Of a DNA stretch of 64,000 bases, positions 37,589 to 49,291 are shown one piece after another. Where the stretch lies: NCBI RefSeq assembly GCF_000165425.1, contig NW_001798987.1, positions 62,001 through 126,000 of the forward strand. Direction: 5' to 3'. Under the pieces are notes generated by a model. That model made no database searches. It was given only the letters and a program-made list of their open reading frames with translations, and was not told the origin of the DNA. The DNA is from Paramecium tetraurelia. Taxonomy: Eukaryota > Ciliophora > Oligohymenophorea > Peniculida > Parameciidae. The position numbers and the translations under genes are program-made. Each line of letters starts with the position of its first letter. The stretch's first letter is position 1.

Positions 37589-37626
37589 CAATTCATATTT
37601 AATATAAATAATTATTTTTATTATTT

Positions 37627-39031
37627 ATGGGAGGATCTAAATCTAAATCTATAAAGAAACATGCAAAAGTGGCATTCACAGATTAAGAACTATAAGTCCT
37701 TGAAGTATACTTCGAGCTGCTGAAATGCCATGATTCTAAGTGAGTAAACTATCCTAATCACATAGTAACGGATTTCTGACATAGAAATCAATGCTTCCAG
37801 AATTCCCTGAGAATCCAGACTTCTCTGTTAAATTGTATAACTGGATGATAGAAAGATGTAAGAATAAATAAATTGATTATACCAATTTTGTCATCACATG
37901 TAATATTATAAATGTATTTCTTAAGTGGAACTCTTGCTTAAAGAATAGCAAGAATATTATCTCAGCGATTACAAATTTAGAGTTCTAGAGAAATTTGAGT
38001 TGTTTGCCTTGATTAGTTTGGGTTGTCTCGAAAATTCAAAGGAATCAATCAATAGGTATTTGCTATTTTCTATTCTAGATTCACAGTGAGTTATTCTCAA
38101 GGAACTATTGTTATTAAGGAGCTATTAAATATGTTCCATTACAATAAAGAAATAAAAAATAGTTAAAGAAATGATTTAGCGGCAAGAAGCGTTGCTAATT
38201 CTATTTTTGAATAAAAATCTTCTATTCCATTCAATTAATTTATAGGTTTAGTAAAATAGCAATTAATTTATGCAAATAAGATGTGCAAATAATATTTTAC
38301 TAAAAAATTTATTGATCCTTATCTACAATTTTAAATTCCTTAATTAACTTCCTCTAGTTTCATATTAAATGATTAAGTACTTGCTTTATTGCAAATGAGT
38401 TCTCCTGATTTCAATAGGATTAGCTTATTGGATTTGAAATTTTCATCCTCAGCCACAAATGACTTGGAATACATTACTGAAATCATTATAGACTCATAAT
38501 AGCCATTATTATTCCTATTTAGGAACAGAGAAGACGAATCATAAAATGATACATTTTAATAATAAGTTTTTGGAGCATACATTAGTATTGATGAAACCAT
38601 TGAAACTCATTTCATAAGGAAGAGGGAGAAGGATCCTATGGGTATGTATTTTTTCTAATATAATAGGAATCTTGTATAATCCAAAAGATTAAATATCCCT
38701 CTATTTTGGAGATGAAAAAAGTTTTCTATTCTCCTTGTTGCCCAAATATCAATTATTTATGAGTACTTTTGATGTCCAATCTAAATAATGTTTTGCTTAC
38801 ATAAATAATAGAGCATTCAATCTTAAAGTAGATCAACCATATGGACTTGGTTTCGGAGGCGATGGCAAAGGTAATTTTAGGATTTGGATTGATGAAAAAG
38901 TGAATGGAAATGCAAAAAATAGAATAAACAATAAATGTGATTAAACTTATGAAATGGGATATTTATTAGAGCCCCACATAGAATTTCTTAATGTAAAGCA
39001 ATTAATAATATCGATAGTTGACATCCATTGA
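37627..39031 (+). CDS. TLDc-domain protein with probable N-myristoyl start
   Basis: About 440 residues, with a 26-nt first intron and more introns not all placed. It begins MGGSKSKSIKKH, a good N-myristoylation site next to basic residues, so it is likely membrane-bound. The C-terminal half is a TLDc domain: LLDLKFSSSATNDLEYI, a FRNRED stretch, ISLYFGDEKSFLFSLLP, then the strong YGLGFGGDGKGNFRIWID and EFLNVKQLIISIVDIH. TLDc proteins such as OXR1 and NCOA7 bind the V-ATPase and protect against oxidative stress. The middle may hold helical repeats but I see no clear domain. Confidence 0.78.
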
Positions 39032-39220
39032 AATTTGGGGAGTTAATTATGAGAAAAAGCATTAGAAAAAATGAATTCTATCACCTATTTTATTAAAAGC
39101 ATCTTAACATCATATAAACCATAATGAGTGTATTTGTTGAATAAAAAAATTTGAATAGAGTATTTTTTTCTTAATCTCATAAATTTATAATTAGAAATAT
39201 ACTTTTCTTTAATTAAATCA

Positions 39221-40479
39221 ATGAACGATAACCATATACTTGAATTCTAAAATTTCCCTAAATCAATTCAATCAAAGATTCACTAAGACTACTTTTATGG
39301 GAGAAAATCGCTTTATTATCATGATAAAACATTTTATCGCTACATGAGTCAAAAATAAAGTTCAGACTAATACGAGAAATTTGATTAAAAAGAATTTAAC
39401 TTTATATGCTATGCACCGAATAATTATCTCCAAATAGATGCATCCCAGATTAGACTTAAGTTTTCTTTAAGAAACAAAGAGAGTTGTATGATTTTTATTT
39501 AGTTATTTTTGAGATAATTTAATTGGTTCTCTTCAAAACCTTAAATATTTGAATGAAGAAAATGAAGAAAAGAAACTTAAGGTGTGCGATTAAACTAACA
39601 AATTTCTCTGTCCATTTCATTTTGAAATCAAGCTTCCTTAAGCAATGGATGATTGGCAATTAGAAAATTTCTAAAAATAATTTAGAAATTATTATTGTGG
39701 AGTAAAATTAAGTTCTGGTATAACCTAACAAAATAAAGATTACATCTGTGTGAAAGATATATCAGAACCAAACTATCAATCATACGTATTCTCAATAATT
39801 TATTTAGTTATTGTTAAAATAAGATGTTAAAATAGGAGATATTAAATGTTTCGCCCTAAAGGATCACAATTACCCTAGATACTTTGTTGTGAGAGATAAT
39901 AAAAATAGATATTTTTTTGATAATAAAAACGGCGAATAAGAATTAACATTTGTCGTTGGAGTTGAAGAATAATAGATTATAAATCAATATCTTTTTTCAT
40001 ATTTTATTTTAGATGAACAAGACAAGGATTAGATTGAGGAATATAAAAATATTAAAAAAATATTGAAAGCCTATCAAAACGAACTTTAAGAATTAACTAA
40101 TACTTTAAGAGTTAAAGTTTCTTCATTCGACTTTGATTTAATCGTTCATAGCAATACTTTAAATTAATATGCTTTAAAATAGGGTAGTGAGTCAAACTAC
40201 GAAGGCATTTTTGATAATATGGATGATTAAATTTAAATATATGAAACCATTTTGTAATAATTATCGTTTGAGAATGGCGAATGGAGATTGAAAATTGATC
40301 CAAATGAAAATCTTATGTTTTGGTAAGAGGTCGAGCATTATCAATATTTTTATTTAAAAAAAGGAGAAAGTGCACTTATTAGATGCCCAAAGGCAAATAT
40401 AGATTTCTCATATATTGATACCATCCAAAAAGATAGTAATTAATAAAACAATACTGCGAAATAAGTTAATTAAGAATGA
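39221..40479 (+). CDS. Uncharacterised protein upstream of the DUF726 hydrolase
   Basis: Introns of 28, 21 and 22 nt give 395 residues. Composition is mixed and globular-looking, with many aromatic residues (YDHLEL-like segments are absent; FRNYYCGVKLSSG and RYFVVRDNKNRYFF are seen). No recognised motif. It ends 28 bp before the next plus-strand gene, a large alpha/beta hydrolase, so the two might once have been parts of one protein or be related partners; this is only inferred from spacing. Confidence 0.65.
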
Positions 40480-40507
40480 TTTTTTATAAATAAATCAATA
40501 TTCATAT

Positions 40508-42912
40508 ATGTTCTAATCTATGAAATCATACTTTGAAATTGCCTTATTATTCTTGCCTAATAAAGTGTGTAATTACATTTCAATAACAAAGTCAGCATAT
40601 GAAATTGTTAATGTAATTCAATCTAAATTTCTGCCAGAATATCAATCAGTGATGGATGCTTAAAATTATTAAACTAATAATCCTTCATTGTATTCCTAAT
40701 TATTTAAAGGGTCAGTGAATTTAGAAACTATAAAAAGAAAATCAATCGCATTACAGTAATCTTGCTTAAAGAACATTTAATAGTTCTTATATAATTATCA
40801 ATTCACTTAAGAATTAAATATAATAAAAATCCGCGATGAATTTTATTCTAAAAATTTAAATTGTTGCATTATAGACTTAAATGTAATTTCAGCCAATTTA
40901 CCATATTATCTTGAGACTGTAGAAGTGAGATAATTCAATGAAGAATAATTAAATTAAACAATTAATCAACTCTCTAAATTTTTAATGGAGTATGTGGAGG
41001 GATAATTTCATTCAGAATCCATTATCAAGGAATTTTAACAAAACTTTTAAGATATTGTTAGGGACATTTATAAATCCATTATTTAGGTAGCCAAAAAATA
41101 ACATAAGGAGATTTATGATAAATTGACCAAAAAAATAAAGTAATTTTATAAAAATAATTTAAACAATTCTGCTTTAGATGGAGCTTGTAAAATAATTCAA
41201 GAAAACAATATTCCTTTATTTTAAATTAAGAAATTTATTCATAATTTTTTTGCTTAAAATTTGAAATATTTTAATGATGAATTAGAAGACTTCTACAAGT
41301 TTTAATTATCTCATGTTGTGATATTGAGGTATGTTTGCAAAATAATTGATCATTCATTATTTCGTTTGAAGTCTTCTCTTCTAATCTTTACGAAACAAGA
41401 AAAGATGCAATAAGAGCTTTAATTAAAAACTTAACACCTTTTCTATCAATATTTTGAGAAAAAAGACTTCCTCTTAATAAAAAATAAAATATTTGCTGCT
41501 AAACTGTTTTACTTATTTTTATAAGTTGATTTGGAATCAAGAGAATTCGGAACTATTTTAGATACACTCTCTTAATATGCTGAAATTACTAAAATTGATT
41601 ACTCATAATATGGAAGCGAATCTATAATAGAATTCAGGAAAGCATATCAAAATGAAATTTAATCGGCTAATCATTTTTGGTAAAAGGAAATTACAGAATA
41701 ATAAAATTTATAGTTAATTTTTGATTTATTTATTCTCTTAAATGGAACTCAATTTGTTAATGGTTAATTACTGTTTTAAGAATACTTATCAGCAAACAAA
41801 AATATTTTAATGAAGTTAATTAATTTGATGAATGATGGATATTATAGGTATTTTAACTGTAAATTAATCAAAACATTTGAGAAGAGAATCGGAGAAATCA
41901 GGAATTAAATATTTAATCAAATTGAAAAGTAGAAATAAATTGTGAAATTATCAGTAATCATTTAAGATAACAGATTCTTTATATCAATATTTGATGCTTA
42001 TCAATAAAGTTAAGAATAAGTATTTAATAGGAATTAAATGTATTTTAATATAAAAAATTCACTTATTGATAATTAAATTAATCAACTTTAGAGCTTATTG
42101 ATTTAAATATAGAGAAATTACTTAAGTAAAGTAAGTATTCCAGAAAAGATGCATTTTGAAAGTATTTAATCTAAATTAGAGCATTCATCTGTAGTCACTA
42201 TCTTCATTTCAGGATTTACTGATATAAAAGTTTAGAAGAGTATCTTAGAAGGATTAAAGGATTAAAATCTTATAGTTTTGAATTGGAATAATCCAAAAGA
42301 AGACAACGATGTAGGAGAGAACTTAAGTAAGGTTGTTAAAGAATTTATTTCAAATTCTCCTTTAGAAATAGCAGCGAATCTATTAAAAGCCTACTCTAAT
42401 GCTTCCTTTGAAAAATCATGTTAAGAAGCCAAAAGAGTAGGAAAATACTTGGCATACTTATTAATTAAAAACAAAATCTTTGGTGATTGCTAGATCAACA
42501 TTATTGCTCATTCAGTAGGTTCATTAGTAATGTATGAAATGATGAAAGAACTAGATAATATGTAAAATACAAATCTTATAATTAATGAAATATTGATATT
42601 AGGAGGAATAGTAGATATAAGGAAGCTTCAAAAACGAAGATGGAATTAAGTTGAAGGTAGGATTTGCAATGTGTATACCTAAAATGATTTGGTGCTGAAG
42701 TTAATGTACAATTCATTTAGATTACAAGATATATTCTGTGGTAAATAGATAATATATAATTAGGATTGAATGAAGTGAAATAAGGATTCAGAAGAATTGA
42801 GAATTATAATATGAGTAATTTAATATAAGGACATAATGATTATGGGGTCCACATTCAAAATATATTAATTCAAACAGACTTTTAATAATATTTAAGATTT
42901 TTATATGAATGA
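40508..42912 (+). CDS. DUF726 (TMCO4-like) alpha/beta hydrolase
   Basis: One 23-nt intron near the 3' end gives 793 residues. The N-terminal 550 residues are helical and Gln/Asn-rich. The hydrolase domain follows: VVTIFISGFTDIKVQKS, LIVLNWNNPKED, then the nucleophile elbow NIIAHSVGSLVMYEM with Ser in AHSVG, INEILILGG, and after the intron GLNEVKQGFRRIENYNM and QGHNDYGVH, which supplies the likely His. This order is that of the DUF726 family (TMCO4 and yeast Mil1). Substrates are poorly known; lipids are suspected for the family. Membrane helices before the domain, common in TMCO4, are not obvious here. Confidence 0.8.
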
Positions 42913-42980
42913 TTGACTATTTATTTGATTTTATCAAAGAAATTTTTGAGATTATTATTATATAAAAGCTTAATATTGAA

Positions 42981-44539
42981 TCAAACTTGGAAGGATTTTA
43001 AGTCATCTGCAACTGTTAATTCAAAACCGGTGTTGGCTCTGACCCACTCGAGTGTAGTATCGCTTGCAATTTCAGTTAATACTAATTATCCATCTCTTTT
43101 AACAAAGACAGCCTTATCTGTAATGACTTAGCTAACTTTATTCATTCCTGTTGCTGGGTATTGTAAGTCCTTAACAAATTTGACTTCTCCTTTGGCAGTG
43201 TGTTCCATCACAACAAGCACTTTTGATCCTGATGCAACCAAATCCATTGCTCCTCCCATTCCTTTGACCATTTTTCCAGGAATGACCCAATTAGCAATAT
43301 CACCTTATTTAGTAATTTGCATAGCTCCCAAAACAGTCATATCCAAGTGACCTCCTCTGATGATACCAAAGGATTCACTACTTTCAAAAGTAGTTGCTCC
43401 TGGATTGAGAGTGCATGATTCTTTTCCTGCATTTTAGAGATCTCCCAATTCTTGTCCTAATTTAGGATAGGGTCCAACTCCAATAGCTCCAATTTCTGTA
43501 TGGAAATGGATAGTCATGCTTTTATCAAGGAAGGCTGGAATAAGAGTGGGTATTCCAATGCCCAAGTTTACATACATTCCATCTTTAAATTCTTAGGCTG
43601 CTCTTTTGGCAATTCTATTTCTGTTTTGATTCAATTTTCCTTATGGTTTGATATCTAAACAATATAATCAAAGTTTTACCCTTGTGCTTGTCATATACAC
43701 TCTAGTCATAAACAAGTCTTTCAACTGTCTTTAAGTAATTATTCCCTTGATAGAGATAATCAACATAAATTCCATTAACGTGGGCCTCATCGAAACCAAA
43801 ACTGCCTACTGGCACAATTGTATCGACTTCAGCAATAACTACCTTAGCTGCCTTCACCATATCTTAATTGAAGTTTCTAGCTGTCCCTACAAACTTGAGA
43901 TTACCATTGGTATCAGCCATGTTTGCCTTAATAATGGCGTAGTCTCCCCAAATAGAGTCTTCTCTGATGTATTTCTTTCCATTAAAGTATTCAACCTAAG
44001 TATAATGAAATTTTCATACAGGTTTTGGTTTAGATTCAATTTCTACACGATCACCTCCTTTGTGGTATTTAATAGGAATGCCTCCCTTTTCAACAACTGT
44101 GTCTGTACCAGTGTGTGTATAAAATGCAGGGATACCAGCACCTGCAGCTCTCAACTTCTCAGCCAAGGTGCCTTATGGTACTAATTCTAATTCCAATGTA
44201 CCATCAAAGTATTATCTATTGTTAGGATATTATTAATTACCTGGCTAGATTGTGATTCTCTCCTGCATATGATGCGATCACTCTCTTCAATTATCCATTA
44301 TTCAAAAGCAATCCTAATCCCAAATCCGTTGTTCCGCAATTGTTACTTACTACAGTCAAATTCTTAGTTCCAGCCTCCTTCAAAGCGTTGATGCTGCATT
44401 CTGGAATACCGCATAATCCAAATCCACCGACAAGCACAGTAGATCCTGCGGGAATCTGTTTAATGACATTTAAGTCCTTTATTATTCGCACATAATATCT
44501 GCCTACATGAGTGAGAGAGGATATCGGTTTGACGTACAT
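42981..44539 (-). CDS. OXCT: Succinyl-CoA:3-ketoacid CoA-transferase, mitochondrial
   Basis: About 490 residues, ATG 44539 to TGA 42981 with three small introns (near 43660, 44000 and 44225). It moves CoA from succinyl-CoA to acetoacetate for ketone use in the mitochondrial matrix. The N-terminus looks like an import signal. Subunit-A-like motifs are [18 protein letters not shown] and [11 protein letters not shown], and [13 protein letters not shown]. Subunit-B-like motifs are [12 protein letters not shown], where Glu is the catalytic residue that takes CoA, and [20 protein letters not shown] with [10 protein letters not shown] and [19 protein letters not shown]. The A and B halves are fused, as in eukaryotic SCOT. 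Confidence 0.93.
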
Positions 44540-45169
44540 GAATTTTGAATTTTTATTATAATAAATTCAAGATATTTTCGAGAGGATATAAATAATCATT
44601 ATAATACGTAATATATTTATGGCATAATATCTTTTTATAAAATATATAATAATTATTATAAAAATTATAATAATTTATTAAATTTATTTAATTGTTGCTA
44701 TTTATTAAATATAAAATTATTCAATGTGGAAATGTTTATTGTTATGATATTTCAAATAAATATTTCTTTACTGTCATTTCTTTCTGGAGCTGTGATTTTA
44801 TTTCTCTTCTGGTTGGTATCATGTTTTTAATCTGAGTATAAAAATATAGGATGGCTTACTTAAATGCTATTTTTAAAGTTAATTTATGCGTTTTATATTA
44901 ACTTTCTTTATGTTATTGGTTAGATTGTTTTATTTAAAGTTAATAGTAAGATTACAATTAATAGGTATATATACAATTCATTCTCATATTCTTATAAAAC
45001 TATTTATTATAGTCTCTAATTTCCTAGTTAACTTTCTGTATTCTTTATCTGATTCAAAAGAGATAATCAAACAAGGATTAATATATCATTTAATGAGAAA
45101 ATGGAAAAATGATAAAATATAAATAAAATATAATAGTTAATTTATTTGGAAAAAAATAAATAAAAAAAT
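44540..45169. other. AT-rich intergenic region
   Basis: About 630 bp. A plus-strand frame at 44886-45122 predicts a hydrophobic peptide, but it is Ile/Leu/Phe-only in character and runs toward the tRNA. I do not support a gene here. Confidence 0.5.
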
Positions 45170-45240
45170 TGCACTGTACGAGACTCGAACTCGTGTCACA
45201 AGGATGGCAACCTTGTATACTACCCTTATACTAACAGTGC
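45170..45240 (-). tRNA. tRNA-Gly (anticodon GCC)
   Basis: Reads on the minus strand from 45240. The acceptor stem GCACTGT pairs with ACAGTGC, then discriminator A. The anticodon stem CAAGG/CCTTG closes loop TTGCCAT with anticodon GCC. T arm is ACGAGTTCGAGTCTCGT. A T-run terminator lies just downstream (45153-45169 read on the minus strand). No intron. Confidence 0.95.
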
Positions 45241-45335
45241 TTGATAATATTTCCAGGTTATCTATCTATAAAAATAGGAATAGGCATTTTGGATTGCTAA
45301 ATTCGAGATTGAGACTATAATAATAAAGTACACTA

Positions 45336-45672
45336 ATGGACATAGGAATAAAGAATACAAAAAGTTTCATAGTTAATTTAATAATTTCTATCATATTTTG
45401 TTCTCACATCTGGGGTGAAGAACAATTCCGATTAGTATACTAACTAAATCAATCCATTAAAGAAATGAGTAAGATAATTAAAAAAGAAGATCCAAAGTAA
45501 TTTGATTATTCGAGACTTAAATTGTTTAGACAATTACCAATTTGAATTAGTAACATAAATGGAAAAGATTTATGAATCTTATGATGAAGCGATAAAATAT
45601 GAAAATTTATTGAGTAATCATATTGTACATTAAGATGAGTGGGTATTGTTTGATAAAATAATTTAAAATTGA
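45336..45672 (+). CDS. Small putative secreted protein (model uncertain)
   Basis: ATG at 45336 opens with a hydrophobic segment, SFIVNLIISIIFCSHIWGEE, like a signal peptide with cleavage after Gly. A second frame from about 45490, reading DNYQFELVTQMEKIYESYDE, is clearly coding-like and ends at TGA 45670. The two differ by one in frame and I could not find a canonical intron that joins them, so the model may be wrong in the middle. No family recognised. Confidence 0.4.
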
Positions 45673-45715
45673 ATTCGTTTTAACATCATAAATATTTAAA
45701 TATTGATATCTTGAA

Positions 45716-46650
45716 ATGACTGAGAATAGAGAGAATATATAATTGCAATTATACTGCGGCAACAAATGTTAATTAGGCAGAAATATCAGATGATGAAGAT
45801 TAAATTTAAACTGTTGTTGAGAAGACTTCAGATTAAGAAACTTAGCCATCCTCCCAACAATCAGAATAGAATAAGGAGTTCAAGAATTAAGCAAAAAACC
45901 CTATCATAAAAACAATAAGCCAGAATGGGTTAGTTATAGAAGAAACAAGCAGAATAAATATAAAAAGAGCAATAAGCAGCATTAGATGCAAGAAGAATTA
46001 AACCTAGTGTAATGATGCAATGTAATTTTAGAAAAACAATTTTTAAGGTTAATTTACAATAGTGACGATGAAAACGAATAATAAGAATAATAGGATGAGA
46101 AAACTTAAGACGATTCTACAACATAATAAGTACAAGAATAACAGGTATAGGGAAGGCAAGAATAAGTAGACTAATATCAAAGTAATGTATTGTTGATAAT
46201 GCAAAGAATTGAAATAAAAGCAGTAGTAGGAAGATAAATATTAATAGCCAAAAAATAAGGAATAAAAAAGAAAGAGACTGAAGATCTAGATACAATTTTA
46301 AATGAATTAGGTTTTACTTAAAAAGGGGATTCTATGGAAGAAGGAGTTCAAGAGAAAAGAAGAAAAAGAAAAGGAAAAATTAAGATTCAGTACCTGCAAA
46401 AAAAGAACCATAACAACCTTAGTAGTAATAATAATAAATCCAATAATAAACTGAATAAACAAATAACAACCAGAAAGCTGACATAAAAAAAGGTTTTAGC
46501 AGAAAAAGCGAAGAAACATTAAGCTGGCGCACATTAAGTGGATAAAGTATATTAAAAGATATTGTATAGGACTTAGAGAGAGTGAAACAAGAAATTGAAA
46601 AGAGAAACTAGAAGTCGTAAAAGAACAAGAAATAAGATTTAGATCTTTGA
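45716..46650 (+). CDS. Low-complexity, charged protein (5' part of model uncertain)
   Basis: An acidic 5' part (AEISDDEDQIQTVVEKTSDQ) and a later part are both coding-like. A 25-nt intron near 46011 leads into SDDENEQQEQQDEKTQ, then EDLDTILNELGF and a Lys/Arg-rich block KRRKRKGKIK. A 23-nt intron near 46548 leads to DLERVKQEIEKRNQKS and TGA at 46648. The total length is not a multiple of three with these introns, so at least one splice site in the first 300 bp is missed. The EDLDTILNELGF stretch looks like a short conserved helix but I cannot name it. Confidence 0.45.
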
Positions 46651-46716
46651 AGGGGTTGATGATATATATACATTAATTATAATTATCTTTTATTGTTTAA
46701 TTAACGAATAATTGCA

Positions 46717-47180
46717 ATGCATTTAGAGAAGCATGCGAAGGCACTCATAGATTACCAATATAGTTCAGACGATGATGAAATTGGAGATTATAAAAAGAAA
46801 GCTATGAAATATAGAAATGAATTCAATGACACAGATGAATAAGTTCGAAGATTGAAAAAAGAAAACTTGCACAATGTAAATCATATTTATGAATGTAAAT
46901 ATAGAAATAAACCATTACTGAATTATTAGCAGATTTAGAAGTACATCAAAAGAGAATCATTTTGTTAGAGTAGGAACTATTGAATTAAAAGAAATTAGCA
47001 TAAGATTCCCAAGATCAACTTAAGAAAGCCAAAATCAAGAAATAAGAAGATAGAATCTTAAAGGAATAGAAAAAATTTCAAGAGAAATTCGCTTTGTAAA
47101 CAAATGATGCACTTGAGAAATTAAGATAACATTTTGATTAGACTTTGCAACAACTTACACCTAAACCTGATAACAAATGA
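46717..47180 (+). CDS. Small coiled-coil protein
   Basis: One 29-nt intron gives 144 residues. It begins with an acidic patch (DYQYSSDDDEIGDYKKK) and is then continuous coiled coil: DLEVHQKRIILLEQELLNQK and LKEQKKFQEKFALQTNDALE. The end is short and Pro/Lys-containing. Likely a cytoskeletal or ciliary part, inferred only from the coil. It ends 24 bp from the stop of the next gene on the other strand. Confidence 0.7.
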
Positions 47181-47204
47181 ATGTAGTTCTATTGATATAT
47201 TATA

Positions 47205-48765
47205 TCATGATAATTCAAAATGATTTCTTCTTAAATCATTAGCTTACAATTTATTCAAAACATTTGGATTTCCATCCAAAGGTCTGTGGATATCATGTGT
47301 TTATGATATTAAATCTCCTCCATTTTGTCCTAGTGTAAAATGTTGCGATCTATCTCAATAACTATCGAAAATACTTTAGATTAGCACTAACTAGAGGATC
47401 TAATTTATTAGGAGATCCTTATTATTTCTTGAGAGTCTCCATCTAGGTAGTCACAAACGTATTCCTATCACTTTTGCAATTAAATCCGAAATGAGATGAT
47501 TTCAAGTCTTTCAAAAGCTTTTCAGATAATTGAGCAGCCTTTCCAGATGGATTTTTGAAACTGAAAAAATCATAAATTTATAAAAATACTTGCATTACGT
47601 CTCTGAAGTATATTGTATATTCACAGTTCCAACTTTGAAATTGGACCCCCTGTCCATCTACTAATCACGGGGAAGAGAATTCGATGATTTTTAAGGAGGT
47701 TTCATTGTACTTGAGTAGTAAGTTTCTGTCATATGATTCATATATCTTGGATCTCCAATTGTAAAATGACTTCCTTGAAGTGCTGATGTATTATTAACTA
47801 AATTGACTTTATTTTCTGAATAAGGTCTATAATGAGACATACTTTCTGATGAATATGTCTAGCTATCCTAACCCAAAATGAAATGAGTCGCTAATAAGAA
47901 TGTTGTTTTGTTTTACCTCTCAAATTTTATCTATTTTCTTCAGCAAAAGGATTTGATTATATTTCTTACCTCTAAAAATATTCTTAATTAATTGTTTAAT
48001 ATTCAGGATTAGCTGTTCCTAGATTAATGTGCGTTGTCTAAAACCCTGCCTTAAAGGAAGCAGAGGGTCCTCCTTCTTTTCTATTGTAGTATTCTTGTTA
48101 GGCAGTAACCATCGGAAGTTTCTAACAAGTTTAAAATTGAGTTATTACTTCTTTCCCAAGAAAAATATTTGAAACTCTTAGTAATCTTGCTTTTTCAGCC
48201 AGATCTTGTTTTGGTTCTAATTATTGAGGTTAATATTGTTCATAGTAATTAGTCTACATCATTTTATGAGAGGTTTCTGCGAAATTGTGATGATGTGATA
48301 TCATCTTATTCTTTTGAACTCATGATATTCAAATAAGAGTACTTTCTTGTTCATTCTATAAACCAGGCTATAATGGTTTTTCGTTATACATTGCCCTACT
48401 CATAGAGACTTTATGAATTTCTTGATTGCCAAGCACAAAATGGTTAGTTCTTAAATCATTTTTCTATTCTTGATTCAGGACAGCAGGTTGACCAGTTTAC
48501 TTTCCCTAAAAATCAGTTTTAAAAATGGTATTGTATAAGGCTTTAATCTTAGCGCATATTAAAATTACGTTTAGATTCTCCCAGATGGAAATGAACTCCT
48601 TTCAAATTTAATTTATCACCAACTCCACTTGCTTGAAAATTTGCTTAATCTCCTTGAAAATTCATTTTCATAACAGATGTGAATTGATTCTCTAAAGAAA
48701 TTCTAAAATCCTTTACTTTAATCCGTTTGCCCTAATTGAAAATGGTTGCTTCTCAACTGTTGCAT
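47205..48765 (-). CDS. NHFxLG-repeat protein, probably axonemal
   Basis: About 480 residues with introns of 25 and 28 nt near the 5' end and others not placed. It holds at least six spaced copies of a short motif around (S/T)xHFxLG: RSNHFQLG, KGVHFHLG, RTNHFVLG, GSHFT, QHFTLG and RRNHFEL. Between them are polar stretches of 35 to 80 residues, often with Tyr or Pro. Short repeats with such wide, regular spacing are typical of extended proteins lying along microtubules in cilia (microtubule inner proteins and stabilisers), so I infer an axonemal role; no named family is claimed. Confidence 0.6.
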
Positions 48766-48973
48766 TTATATAAATTATAATATTCATTTATTTTTGGAAT
48801 CCTTCATTCACCCACTGACATTTAAGATTTTTGAATGATTTAAGCAAAGAAAGCAGCAATTCTATTTATTAAAAAGTCCTATAAATGGAGTTAAATTTAT
48901 TATATATATATATATTTGAAAACTAATTCTAGTTATATAAGTTCTTAATTGTGTTAATAAAATAAATTAATAC

Positions 48974-49270
48974 TCATTGTTTAATTGGATCATTCATGCT
49001 ATGTTAAGGTTAGGCTTTAAAACGATATCTCCCATTCGGCTATAATTTTCCTGATATCAAATGATTTTCTAAGAATTCGCGAGCTTCTTCTCCAAAAAAA
49101 ATGTGATTCTGTATTTTGATTTAATCAGTCTCATTTGCATTTTCTTTGATTTTATTTCGACATTCGATTCTGACTCTATGAAACATTTCTGGATCCCCAT
49201 TGAATGTTTTCATCATAGTCTTGAGCATCCTTCTATAAAAAAGCAAAGTCCCTTTATAAATATTACTCAT
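48974..49270 (-). CDS. LYR-motif protein (LYRM7/MZM1-like)
   Basis: Intronless, 98 residues. The start FYRRMLKTMMKTFNGDPEMF corresponds to the LYR motif region (Y-R-x-L in place of L-Y-R) followed by FxGD, and RIECRNKIKENANETDQIK matches the AARxKIRxEFxxN block of MZM1/LYRM7. These proteins help insert the Rieske iron-sulfur protein into respiratory complex III. Ends QPQHSMNDPIKQ. Its start codon lies 21 bp from the start of the divergent OTU gene, so they share an upstream region. Confidence 0.72.
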
Positions 49271-49291
49271 TAAATTTATTAATAAAGAATT

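Noticed and set aside
44886-45122. Hydrophobic plus-strand frame of 78 codons
   Set aside because: Composition is almost only Ile, Leu, Phe and Ser as expected from AT-rich non-coding DNA, and the frame continues toward the tRNA without a stop.
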